The notes beneath the pieces are model-generated. The model saw only the letters and a list, made by a program, of their open reading frames with translations. It was not told the origin of the DNA and did not search any database. The translations under genes and the position numbers were made by a program. A DNA stretch of 61,849 bases from Opitutaceae bacterium (GTDB lineage: Bacteria; Verrucomicrobiota; Verrucomicrobiia; Opitutales; Opitutaceae): assembly GCA_019455245.1 (NCBI GenBank), contig JACFMR010000022.1, forward strand, positions 1 to 61,849, in the 5' to 3' direction. Shown here piece by piece: positions 43,081 to 50,727 of the stretch. The first letter of the stretch is position 1; every line of letters begins with the position of its first letter.

Positions 43081-43476
43081 TCAGATCGCGGGTTTGGTGA
43101 CCACGCCGAGATGGCAGTCCGGGGTCATCGGTCGCACTTCCACGATCAGTCCGTGACGCAGGGCGGGGTGGCGTTGTGCGATGGCGGTGGCCTCGTCCAT
43201 GTCGCGCACGAGCAGTTTCACATAACCGCCGATCGCCTCCTTGGTTTCGGGAAACGGTCCGTCTGTGACGCGGCCCTCGGGTCCGGCAACGATGCGGGTT
43301 GCGTCTTCCAAAGGCTGCCCCTCGACGGCCTTGCCCGCGGCGACGAGGCCCTCGAACCAGGCATTCCATTCGCCGATCAGCCGCTGCTTTTCAGCGGCGG
43401 AGAGTTGGCGGTAGTTGTCCGCGCCGGTGTTGCGGAAGAGCAACATATATGGGGAGGGGGAGGGTGTTTTTTCCAT
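43081..43476 (-). CDS. YCII-related DGPF domain protein
   Basis: A 131-residue protein with the VTDGPFPETKEAIGGY motif that names the DGPF family, preceded by YMLLFRNTGADNYRQL. It forms a small ferredoxin-like fold. DGPF genes are the usual target or partner of ECF42 sigma factors and precede this one in the same operon; their biochemical role is not settled. Confidence 0.9.
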   Translation of the reverse strand: MEKTPSPSPYMLLFRNTGADNYRQLSAAEKQRLIGEWNAWFEGLVAAGKAVEGQPLEDATRIVAGPEGRVTDGPFPETKEAIGGYVKLLVRDMDEATAIAQRHPALRHGLIVEVRPMTPDCHLGVVTKPAI

Positions 43477-43590
43477 CTGTCAGGTGGGTGGGTTCAATGC
43501 CTACAACGGGCGAGGAGGCCGGGAAAGGACAGATTCGGCGTGATTATTTTCCGGAACCCGGGTTGTTTTTGATCGTCGATCCCCGCTGTC

Positions 43591-43983
43591 ATGTCCGCTG
43601 TTTCTCCTTATCTTCTGCTGTTTCGCAACGCCGGCCCCGAGAGCCACGCGCATCTCACGCCCGAACAAAAAACCGCCCGGGCGAAACAGTGGAACGACTG
43701 GGTGGCCGGTCTGGTGGCGCAGGGCAAACTGCAGCACGGCCACCCGCTCGGCCTCGGCGGACGCGTGGTGGCGGGGGTGAACGGCGGGCGCGTGACCGAC
43801 GGCCCGTTTGCCGAGGCGAAGGAGATCGTGGGCGGGTACCTTTTCCTCACCGTCGCGGATATCGACGAGGCGACGGCGATCGCCCGCCAGTGTCCCGGAT
43901 TGGCCGACGGCCTCGTGGTGGAAGTCCGGCCGATTGTCGATCGCAGCCCGGTCTTGGGCGACGTGCAGGCGGTTGGCGGATGA
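43591..43983 (+). CDS. YCII-related DGPF domain protein, second copy
   Basis: A 130-residue paralogue of the gene at 43081, with VTDGPFAEAKEIVGGYLFLT. It is divergent from that copy, 114 bases apart, so one control region could serve both directions. It leads a plus-strand run with DUF1428, AHSA1 and DoxX-like genes. Confidence 0.9.
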   Translation: MSAVSPYLLLFRNAGPESHAHLTPEQKTARAKQWNDWVAGLVAQGKLQHGHPLGLGGRVVAGVNGGRVTDGPFAEAKEIVGGYLFLTVADIDEATAIARQCPGLADGLVVEVRPIVDRSPVLGDVQAVGG

Positions 43984-44136
43984 CGGGAGAGACGGGTCCG
44001 CGCATTGCGCGGGCCGACATTGGTGGGGGTGCGATTTTCTTGTCCGCCCTGTCCGGCGGCCGGGCCTTCGTTCGTTGGAGGGTTGTGCGGGCAATGCCGC
44101 CCGCTGCTGCAACCTCAACTCAACGAAAGTTATCCC

Positions 44137-44499
44137 ATGTCCCGCTATGTAGATGGATTTGTCATCCCCGTGCCGCAAAAGAACCTCGCCGCTTACCGCC
44201 GCATGGCCGCCAAGGCCGCGCGGGTGTGGAAGGATCACGGTGCGCTCGATTACAAGGAGTGTGTGTTGGAAGACCCCGCCACGGATTTTGCGCTGCCGTT
44301 CCCCAAGGGGCTCAAGGTGCGGCCCGGCGAGACGGTGGTGTTTGCGTGGGTGGGCTACAAAAGCCGCGCGCACCGCGACCGGGTCAACGCCAAGGTGATG
44401 CAGGATCCGCGCATCGCCGCCGCGTGCGATCCGCAGGCCATGCCGTTTGACTGCAAGCGCATGCTTTACAGCGGATTCAAGGTCTTTGTGTCCGCCTGA
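44137..44499 (+). CDS. DUF1428 family protein
   Basis: A 120-residue protein matching DUF1428 in length and pattern (MSRYVDGFVIPVPQKNLAAY, WKDHGALDYKECVLED, VVFAWVGYKSRAHRDRVNAK, MPFDCKRMLYSGFKVFV). It has a dimeric alpha/beta-barrel fold. Its function is unknown; it occurs often with DGPF and AHSA1 genes. Confidence 0.9.
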   Translation: MSRYVDGFVIPVPQKNLAAYRRMAAKAARVWKDHGALDYKECVLEDPATDFALPFPKGLKVRPGETVVFAWVGYKSRAHRDRVNAKVMQDPRIAAACDPQAMPFDCKRMLYSGFKVFVSA

Positions 44500-44503
44500 G
44501 CCC

Positions 44504-44692
44504 ATGCGTGAACAACTGGATCAATTTCGCGCCGAGCTCGTCGAGCTGGCCTACCGGCTCGATTGCCGCGGCCGGGCCGACGCCGCCGATGTCGCGGCCA
44601 TGGCCGCGGCCCGGCTCGGCGAAATGCTCCAGGCGCCATCGGAGAAAAATTGTACCAGCGGTCCGGAATGCACCGCGCCGATCGTTGGTTGA
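44504..44692 (+). CDS. Small hypothetical protein (62 residues)
   Basis: Begins MREQLDQFRAELVELAYRLD 4 bases after the DUF1428 stop and ends 7 bases before the AHSA1 start. The N-terminal 42 residues look like one or two amphipathic helices; the tail is polar. The tight spacing and absence of another reading support translation. No family is recognised. Confidence 0.55.
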   Translation: MREQLDQFRAELVELAYRLDCRGRADAADVAAMAAARLGEMLQAPSEKNCTSGPECTAPIVG

Positions 44693-44699
44693 TTGTCCC

Positions 44700-45185
44700 A
44701 TGAGCGCACCCAAAGACCAAAATCTGTTTGTCCGCACCGGGCGCACACTAAGTCTCACGCGCGACATCTCCGCACCGCCCGCCCGCCTTTATGCGGCGTG
44801 GACCACCCGGCTGCGCGAGTGGTGGGGGCCGCACGGCATGACGACACCGTTTTGTGAAATGGACCTGCGCCCCGGCGGCGTATTCCGCACGGTGATGCGT
44901 GCAGCCGACGGCACGGAGTATCCGACCTGCGGGGTTTTTCTCGAGGTCGTGCCGGACGAGCGCATCGTCTTCACTGACGCCTTCACGCCGGGCTGGGAGA
45001 CGTCGCCCGACATTTTTTTCACCGCCGTGACCACCTTTGCGCCGTTGCCCGGCGGCGGCACGCGCTACACCGCGCAGGCCCGACATTGGACGGACGCGGA
45101 TTGCGAGCGCCATGTGCAGATGGGTTTTCAGGCGGGCTGGGGCGAGAGCATCGAACGGTTCGCCGCCTTGGTTCTGCGCGGTTGA
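44700..45185 (+). CDS. AHSA1/SRPBCC domain protein
   Basis: A 161-residue protein of the START-like AHSA1 family: ISAPPARLYAAWTTRLREWW, MDLRPGGVFRTVM, EVVPDERIVFTDAF and a final QMGFQAGWGESIERFAAL helix. It forms a hydrophobic pocket for a small ligand or a client protein. It belongs to the ECF42-linked gene run. Confidence 0.9.
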   Translation: MSAPKDQNLFVRTGRTLSLTRDISAPPARLYAAWTTRLREWWGPHGMTTPFCEMDLRPGGVFRTVMRAADGTEYPTCGVFLEVVPDERIVFTDAFTPGWETSPDIFFTAVTTFAPLPGGGTRYTAQARHWTDADCERHVQMGFQAGWGESIERFAALVLRG

Positions 45186-45204
45186 GCTTCAAATCCAGCC
45201 CGCC

Positions 45205-45273
45205 ATGTTCACAGCTCTGTTGATCCTTTCGGCCTTGGTGGTGCTGACGGCCACCGATGCCGCCGAGCCCTGA
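45205..45273 (+). CDS. Possible 22-residue membrane peptide
   Basis: MFTALLILSALVVLTATDAA and two more residues form one short hydrophobic helix, lying in the 115-base gap between the AHSA1 and DoxX-like genes. No Shine-Dalgarno is clear, so it may not be translated. Confidence 0.3.
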   Translation: MFTALLILSALVVLTATDAAEP

Positions 45274-45300
45274 ATATCCCCACGTAACCCCAAACCGATC

Positions 45301-45735
45301 ATGAACCCTCCTGTTGCCAAAAAATCCTTCACCCGTTTTCTGCCCGCCGTCGCCCGCTGGCTGCTGGGACTGCCGTTGCTCGTTTTCGGGCTCAACGGTT
45401 TCCTCAATTTCATCCCGCAACCCGAAGTGGCGCTGCCGGAAGGCGCCATGAAATTCTCCGTCGCGCTGATGGAAAGCGGCTACATGATGCAGCTCATCGG
45501 CCTTACGCATCTGCTGGTGGGCCTGATGCTGGTCACGAACCGCTTCGTGCCTCTCGCGTTGGCGCTGTTCGCCCCCTTCATCGTCAACAGCATCGCGTTC
45601 CATTATTTTCTCGAGCGTTCCGGCCTGCCCATGGCCGGGGTCTTTCTTGCACTGGAGCTCTACCTCGCGTGGCAATACCGCGCGGCCTTCGCGCCAATGC
45701 TGGCGGCACGCGTCAAACCGTCGGCCGCGGCGTGA
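45301..45735 (+). CDS. DoxX-like membrane protein
   Basis: A 144-residue protein with four hydrophobic helices (WLLGLPLLVFGLNGFLNFI, MMQLIGLTHLLVGLMLV, LALALFAPFIVNSIAFHYF and GVFLALELYLAWQYRAAF). The layout fits DoxX/YphA-like proteins, some of which are quinone-linked. It ends the ECF42-linked plus-strand run. Confidence 0.75.
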   Translation: MNPPVAKKSFTRFLPAVARWLLGLPLLVFGLNGFLNFIPQPEVALPEGAMKFSVALMESGYMMQLIGLTHLLVGLMLVTNRFVPLALALFAPFIVNSIAFHYFLERSGLPMAGVFLALELYLAWQYRAAFAPMLAARVKPSAAA

Positions 45736-45798
45736 GGGCCGGACGGGCCGTCTGCTCCGACCGGCGCGCCCGCGCCATATTTCAATTTGGCTTTGTTT

Positions 45799-45875
45799 GT
45801 AGGGCGGGGATTCCGATCCCCGCCAATGCAAGGGCGTATGCTTTATCGAGGCGGGGATCGGAATCCCCTCCCTGC
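45799..45875. repeat. GTAGGGCGGGGATTCC inverted repeat
   Basis: GTAGGGCGGGGATTCCGATC is mirrored by GCGGGGATCGGAATCCCC and CTCCCTGC, with an inner GATCCCCGCC/GGCGGGGATC pair. It lies between the convergent DoxX-like and PhyH genes. Confidence 0.7.
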
Positions 45876-45879
45876 ATCA

Positions 45880-46734
45880 TCAGTAGCCCGCGGCGGCCAG
45901 CCGGGCGTGGCGGTCGATGCCGGCGGCGAGGGCCTTTTGCATGTGCGCGTGATCGGCGGAGAACTTGGCGTAGGCGGGCGTGTGGCAGTGCGTGTGCAGG
46001 GTCATCCGCTGGCGGTACGGCACGTAGTTGCCGAGATGCCAGCCGACATTGCGGTAGATGCAGAAGTCGCCGGGATTGAGCACCAGCTGGACCGCGCCCG
46101 GCATGGCCTGGCAGTAGCGCAGGCAGAAGAGCTCGAGTTCCTCGTCGGTCCGGCGTTTGTCCTCGTCCCACAACTCCTGTTGGGTGGACGAGGCATAGAC
46201 GCGGAGTTCGGCCGCGGTGTTGTGCACGCGCTTGAAACTGCCCGGTACATACCACGTCGAGCTGTCCTCGTAGAGGGGGCAATTGACCTGGTTCCACAGG
46301 CGGAAATCCATGGCAATCTCCTGCCAGCGGGCATCGCCGATCTCGGCTTGAAACTCGGCCTCCAGCACGTGGTCGCGCCAGTCGCGGTGCCACTCGGTGG
46401 ACCACGGGCGCTCGCGCGGGCCGAAGAGGATCGTCGCCTCTTCGGTGGGCTTGAGTTCGTGCTCGTCGCTGAGCAACGCCTTGATGGCGTCGTTCAATCC
46501 CTCGATGCGGTCGAATTCATGGAAAGGCTGCAGCTCAAGTTCGCCGGCGTGGTCCTTGAGCGGGGCCAGGCGCTGGGCCTGCGGACCGCTGATGCGCAGC
46601 GCGATGTCGTAGGCCTTGGCGGCCTCGCGCCGCAGATCGCGCAGCAGGTTGGCGGGGATGATCTGGCGGAGAATGAAGTAACCGTTTTCGCGGTAGAACT
46701 GACGGTCGGATTCGGTGGGTTGGACAACGGGCAT
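45880..46734 (-). CDS. Phytanoyl-CoA dioxygenase (PhyH) family oxygenase
   Basis: A 284-residue protein with the Fe(II) site His-x-Asp in EWHRDWRDH, the distal His in VGWHLGNYVPY and the 2-oxoglutarate Arg in RQRMTLHTH. FYRENGYFILRQIIP at the N-terminus is typical. It is only distantly like the PhyH protein at 14663. It is divergent from the PL22 gene, 213 bases apart, and could act on a related sugar compound. Confidence 0.87.
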   Translation of the reverse strand: MPVVQPTESDRQFYRENGYFILRQIIPANLLRDLRREAAKAYDIALRISGPQAQRLAPLKDHAGELELQPFHEFDRIEGLNDAIKALLSDEHELKPTEEATILFGPRERPWSTEWHRDWRDHVLEAEFQAEIGDARWQEIAMDFRLWNQVNCPLYEDSSTWYVPGSFKRVHNTAAELRVYASSTQQELWDEDKRRTDEELELFCLRYCQAMPGAVQLVLNPGDFCIYRNVGWHLGNYVPYRQRMTLHTHCHTPAYAKFSADHAHMQKALAAGIDRHARLAAAGY

Positions 46735-46947
46735 GAGGGGATGAGGCGGATTGAAAATGTAGAACCGACGTCGGTTTACGCGGAATCGCGCGCATGCCAG
46801 GCTTGGTGCCGGCGGATTTCAACTCTCGATCGTCCCGATTATTCAACCAATGGGACTTTGTTTTCGATTGGCGGTTGATGCGGCAAATTTGCCATCGCCT
46901 GAACCGGAGTCGCGCCCAAGCTGCTTCCCGGTTCACCCCCGTGTATC

Positions 46948-48204
46948 ATGCATGTGCCGCACCCCGAATCCCCGCGCACGGCGAATTGCCAGCTGCTCTA
47001 TTTCACCACCAGCAGCCTGACGGCTGACGGCCGGTTGCTCGCCGTCATCACCAACGTGTGGTCATCGCACCCCGAGGGGGCGAGCCTTGGCCGCATCGAC
47101 CGCGCCACGGGCGGGATGGAACCGCTGGCGGTTTTCCCCGGGCCGGCGATGCAGTCCTATCCGTATTTTGCGCGACCGCGCTCCGCCGATCCCGCCGAAG
47201 ACCATCTCTACAACGGCACGGTGGCGACGCACGGGCTGAACAAATCCAGCCCGTGTCTCGATCCCAAGTCGGGCAACCTGTTTTTCGTGTGGGGCCGGGA
47301 GGATGGCCGGGGCGTGCTGGAGTGCGTCAACCTGCGCGACGGCCGGCGGCGCACGCTGCTGGAAATCCCGCCGGAGCGCTGCGTGGGTTACACCCATCTC
47401 GACGCGGCGGGCGAACACGTCCTGCTCACTTTGATGGATAGCCGTATGCTGGCCTTCGGCGAACGGCGTGCGCACAACCGCGAGATGTCGGAAAACCACG
47501 CCAAGCACGGCCTCGTGACGCAGATCGCCGAGGTCGAGATCGCCACGGGCAGGTTGTCCGTGCTTTGGGAAGAGCCGGCTTGGGTGACGCATGTGCAGTA
47601 TCATCCGCACCGCCGCGATGTCGTGCTCTTCAATCACGAATGGACCTGGCCGCTGGGCACCGAGCGCATCTGGCTCAAACGCGACGTTGAACCGCGCGTG
47701 CAGGTGCGCCGGCCGGACCGCGCCATCCGGTTTCGCGTTTCGCCGGATCTGGGTGCCGACGATGTGGCGCACGAGGTCTGGCAGGAGGATGGCAAAGGCG
47801 TCATTTACCACGGGGTGCGGTGGGACGCGCCCGGCGGACCGGAACAGTTCGTCGGTCGGGCGCCGGTGGATGCCAATCAGCCGCTGCAGGAAATCTCCAT
47901 CCCGCGCGACCGGCCTTCGTTCTACGGCCACTTCATCCCGAGCCGCGCGGGTGATTTCGTCATCACCGACGCCGTCGCCGACGAAAAAGGACTCGCCCGG
48001 CGGAAGGGCAACCTGATCAGCCGGCTCAACATGGATTGGGACCACGGCCGGATGGAGGTTGTGCCGCTGTGCGCGAGCAACACCTCGTGGCACACGCAGG
48101 ACAACCACCCGCACCCTGTCCCGAGCCCGGACGAGAAGGAGGTTTTTTTCACGTCCGACGGCGACGGCGTGCGCCGGGTTTATTCGGTGCCGGCGACATT
48201 TTGA
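46948..48204 (+). CDS. Oligogalacturonate lyase-like protein (PL22 family)
   Basis: A 418-residue seven-bladed propeller protein. The metal site is Gln384-x-x-His387-x-His389 in HTQDNHPHPVPSPDEK, with spacing identical to that of known PL22 lyases, and His275 in VAHEVWQEDGKG is another conserved residue. Such enzymes cleave unsaturated digalacturonate and other short pectin fragments by beta elimination in the cytoplasm with Mn2+. No signal peptide is present, which fits. A Gfo/Idh/MocA gene follows on the same strand. Confidence 0.85.
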   Translation: MHVPHPESPRTANCQLLYFTTSSLTADGRLLAVITNVWSSHPEGASLGRIDRATGGMEPLAVFPGPAMQSYPYFARPRSADPAEDHLYNGTVATHGLNKSSPCLDPKSGNLFFVWGREDGRGVLECVNLRDGRRRTLLEIPPERCVGYTHLDAAGEHVLLTLMDSRMLAFGERRAHNREMSENHAKHGLVTQIAEVEIATGRLSVLWEEPAWVTHVQYHPHRRDVVLFNHEWTWPLGTERIWLKRDVEPRVQVRRPDRAIRFRVSPDLGADDVAHEVWQEDGKGVIYHGVRWDAPGGPEQFVGRAPVDANQPLQEISIPRDRPSFYGHFIPSRAGDFVITDAVADEKGLARRKGNLISRLNMDWDHGRMEVVPLCASNTSWHTQDNHPHPVPSPDEKEVFFTSDGDGVRRVYSVPATF

Positions 48205-48252
48205 AATTCAGGGTTCGTTTGCCGGCGAAAGACCGTTCATGCTCGGTGAATC

Positions 48253-49266
48253 ATGAAAACGCGCTTCGCCTTCATCGGTTTTCAACATCCCCACGTCTGG
48301 GATCTGGTCACGCGGGCCCAGGCCCATCCGGAGATCGAGGTGGTGGCGTGTTGCGAGGAGGACGCCGCGACGCGCACGGCGCTGGCCGACGGCGCGAAGG
48401 TGACGATCACGCACGACGATCATCGTGCGATGCTGGCTGCGGTGCCGTGCGATGTCGTGGTCGTGGGCGATTGGTTCGCCAAGCGCGGCCGTATCGTGCT
48501 CGACGCCCTTGCCGCCGGCAAACACGTGCTCGCCGACAAACCCATTTGCACCACGCTGGCCGAGCTCGACGCGATTGAGCGCACGGCCGCGGCGAAAAAA
48601 CTCACCATCGGGCTGATGCTCGATATGCGCGACTCCGGCGTGTTCCGCACGGCGCGCGAACTGGTGCGGTCCGGCGCCATCGGCGAGATCCGCGCCGCGG
48701 CACTCGGCGGCCAGCATCCGCTGCTGCCTGGCGTGCGGGCGGCGTGGTATCACGAGGCCGGCAAGCAGGCCGGCACGATCAACGATATCGCGGTGCACGG
48801 CATCGACATCATCACATGGATCACCGGACTGGAGTTTGCCCGGATCAACGCCGCGCGCGTTTGGGCGGCGGGCGTGCCGGCGGATTCGCATTTCGTCAAC
48901 GCGGGGCAGGCGATGCTCGAGCTGCGCAACGGCGCGGGCCTGCTGCTCGACGTGTCGTATTTTGCGCCCAACAGCTTCGGCTATGCCTTCCCGCTCTACT
49001 GGCGGCTCACGCTCTGGGGCAGCGGCGGGGTGTTGGAGACCAGCATGACTTCGCAGGAAATCACGCTTTATGCGGAGGGTGAAAAAACGCCGCGCACCGT
49101 TCCGGTCGGAGCCGGCAATCCCGGCGGCTACCTCACCGCGTTTCTCGACGAACTGCACGGCCAGGGCGGCACGGGCGTGACCATGGCGGAGGCGCTGCGC
49201 GCCAGCCGCGTGACGTTGACGGCGCAGGACGCCGCGGATCACGGGCGGTGCAACGTAACGCTATGA
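48253..49266 (+). CDS. Gfo/Idh/MocA family oxidoreductase
   Basis: A 337-residue NAD(P)-dependent oxidoreductase. The N-terminal segment FAFIGFQHPHVWDLV replaces the usual GxGxxG, so cofactor binding may be altered. VLADKPICTTLAELDAIE carries the Lys of the EKP motif as DKP. NDIAVHGIDIITWITG has the conserved His. It follows the PL22 gene by 48 bases and probably processes the resulting sugar acid. Confidence 0.85.
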   Translation: MKTRFAFIGFQHPHVWDLVTRAQAHPEIEVVACCEEDAATRTALADGAKVTITHDDHRAMLAAVPCDVVVVGDWFAKRGRIVLDALAAGKHVLADKPICTTLAELDAIERTAAAKKLTIGLMLDMRDSGVFRTARELVRSGAIGEIRAAALGGQHPLLPGVRAAWYHEAGKQAGTINDIAVHGIDIITWITGLEFARINAARVWAAGVPADSHFVNAGQAMLELRNGAGLLLDVSYFAPNSFGYAFPLYWRLTLWGSGGVLETSMTSQEITLYAEGEKTPRTVPVGAGNPGGYLTAFLDELHGQGGTGVTMAEALRASRVTLTAQDAADHGRCNVTL

Positions 49267-49287
49267 CTGGAGGAGCTGAATGGCATT

Positions 49288-49385
49288 GTAGCCGCGTTGG
49301 AGCGCAGCGACAACGTGGTTTCCTCGATGCTACCTTTGGCTAAATCTTACTCCGTTCTGTATGCCTTCGGCTCAAGTGCGGCTAC
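49288..49385. repeat. GTAGCCGCG repeat, diverged long copy
   Basis: GTAGCCGCGTTGGAGCGCAG at the left, GGCTCAAGTGCGGCTAC at the right, and an inner GACAACGTGGTTTCC. The centre resembles 53780-53908 (TTGGCTAAATCTTACTCCG there as TTGGCTGAATCTCGCTCCG). Confidence 0.75.
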
Positions 49386-49437
49386 ATTTCTCCCGCAATA
49401 CACTATTGGGAATTGTCCATGGTAGTGACGCTGTACA

Positions 49438-49502
49438 GGTAGGGCGGGACCGCTGGGACCGCCGAAACGTACTCGCGGCGCGCCCAGCGGTCGCGCCCTA
49501 CC
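49438..49502. repeat. GGTAGGGCG...CGCCCTACC inverted repeat
   Basis: GGTAGGGCGGGACCGCTGGG is mirrored by CCCAGCGGTCGCGCCCTACC, 18 of 20 bases pairing, with a 25-base centre. It is a self-contained hairpin element. Confidence 0.8.
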
Positions 49503-49591
49503 TTCACGCTTCGGACCGTCTCTTCTTTTTGTAGTCATCAATAGGTGGAGCACTTGCTTATTATCTACCTTATCCTCGAAAACCTTTCATC

Positions 49592-50569
49592 ATGAATCCT
49601 GACGATCTCTGCAAAATCCGACCCGGCCGGTCACTGATGCAAAACAGTCTCTGGCATTGGGACGCCTATCCGGAGCTGCCCGACCTGCTGCCGCACTCTG
49701 CGGTGGAACTGGGGCGGTTTAGTGGCCCCGGCGTGGTGCGCACCATCCACCTTACGCTGAACATGGAAGGCGGCGAGCGGACCGAGCTGTTGCGCGGGGT
49801 TTTTCTGCGCGTGCGCTACGACGGGCAGGACATCGACTCGGTGTGGGCGCCGGTCGGGGATTTCTTCTGCGATTCGTTCGGCAGCGAATCGATGCACTTC
49901 GCCAGCATCGTCATGGCCAAGCGGCCGACCAACTCGCTGTTCTGCTACCTGCCGATGCCGTTCCGCGACGGGGTCGAGCTCTCGTTGGTCAACACCACGG
50001 ACAAGCCCGTGCTCGGCTACGGCTACGTGACGGCCGAGACGCTGCCCGCCTGGGCGGACGACACCGCGTATTTTCACGCGCGCTGGCTCGACCGGACGAT
50101 CGACATCACCCGAGAGGAGGTGCCGCTGCTCAACACGGCCGGCCGCGGCCACCTGCTCGGCTGCCACCTGACGGCGGTGAGCCGGTGTCCGCATTTCGCG
50201 CGGCGCGAGGGCATCTGCGAAGGCAACGACGAGTTTTACGTCGATGGCGCCGAAGCGCCGGCCTGCAACTACCTCGGCACGGAGGATTTCTTCGGCTTCA
50301 GCTGGAGCTGGAACAAGGTCTGGGCCGACAACCACTCCGGCACGACCTACCTCGGCGATCAGGACGGCGAGACGCGGCTGGCGTGTTACCGTTTCCTGTT
50401 GAACGACCCGGTGCGGTTCACGACCGCGCTGCGGGCGCGGATCAACTACGAGCACGAGATCAACAACCCCTACCTGAAGCTCGCGCGGGCCGAGGGCAAC
50501 GGCCAGGTGAACTTCGGCATCGTGACGTATTGGTATCAGGACAAACCGGTGGATGCCACGAAGGTATGA
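49592..50569 (+). CDS. DUF2961 (GH172-like) protein, diverged copy
   Basis: A 325-residue protein of the DUF2961 fold (GPGVVRTIHLTLNMEGG, VWAPVGDFFCDSFG, NYLGTEDFFGFSWSW). The first acidic motif reads CEGNDEFYVDG where the homologue at 8766 has WGEGEIKFFFDGD. The protein lacks a signal peptide. It follows a Gfo/Idh/MocA gene and could trim side-chain furanosides in pectin breakdown, but that is inferred only from position. Confidence 0.83.
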   Translation: MNPDDLCKIRPGRSLMQNSLWHWDAYPELPDLLPHSAVELGRFSGPGVVRTIHLTLNMEGGERTELLRGVFLRVRYDGQDIDSVWAPVGDFFCDSFGSESMHFASIVMAKRPTNSLFCYLPMPFRDGVELSLVNTTDKPVLGYGYVTAETLPAWADDTAYFHARWLDRTIDITREEVPLLNTAGRGHLLGCHLTAVSRCPHFARREGICEGNDEFYVDGAEAPACNYLGTEDFFGFSWSWNKVWADNHSGTTYLGDQDGETRLACYRFLLNDPVRFTTALRARINYEHEINNPYLKLARAEGNGQVNFGIVTYWYQDKPVDATKV

Positions 50570-50599
50570 GCGACACCGGTGCCCTGGGTTGATCGAGGT

Positions 50600-50716
50600 G
50601 TAGGAGCCTGCTTGCAGGCGATCATCACGCTGTAGCCGGGGTCGTCGACCCTGGGAGGTCAGCTGCTGTAGCCGGCCTCGGTGAGGCCGGGCCGGGGTCA
50701 CCGTCCCCGGCCACAG
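50600..50716. repeat. Tandem REP-like palindromes
   Basis: GTAGGAGCCTGCTTGCAGGC (50600-50619) is a short palindrome. It is followed by GTAGCCGGGGTCGTCGACCC and GTAGCCGGCCTCGGTGAGGC, each a hairpin beginning GTAG. They fill the gap between the convergent DUF2961 and toroid-protein genes. Confidence 0.65.
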
Positions 50717-50727
50717 GGGCCTCGGAT

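Larger units (their letters stand above)
49267..49591. other. Intergenic region packed with two repeats
   Basis: Holds the repeats at 49288-49385 and 49438-49502. The last 90 bases are AT-richer (TATTATCTACCTTATCC near 49558) and should carry the promoter of the DUF2961 gene. Confidence 0.5.
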
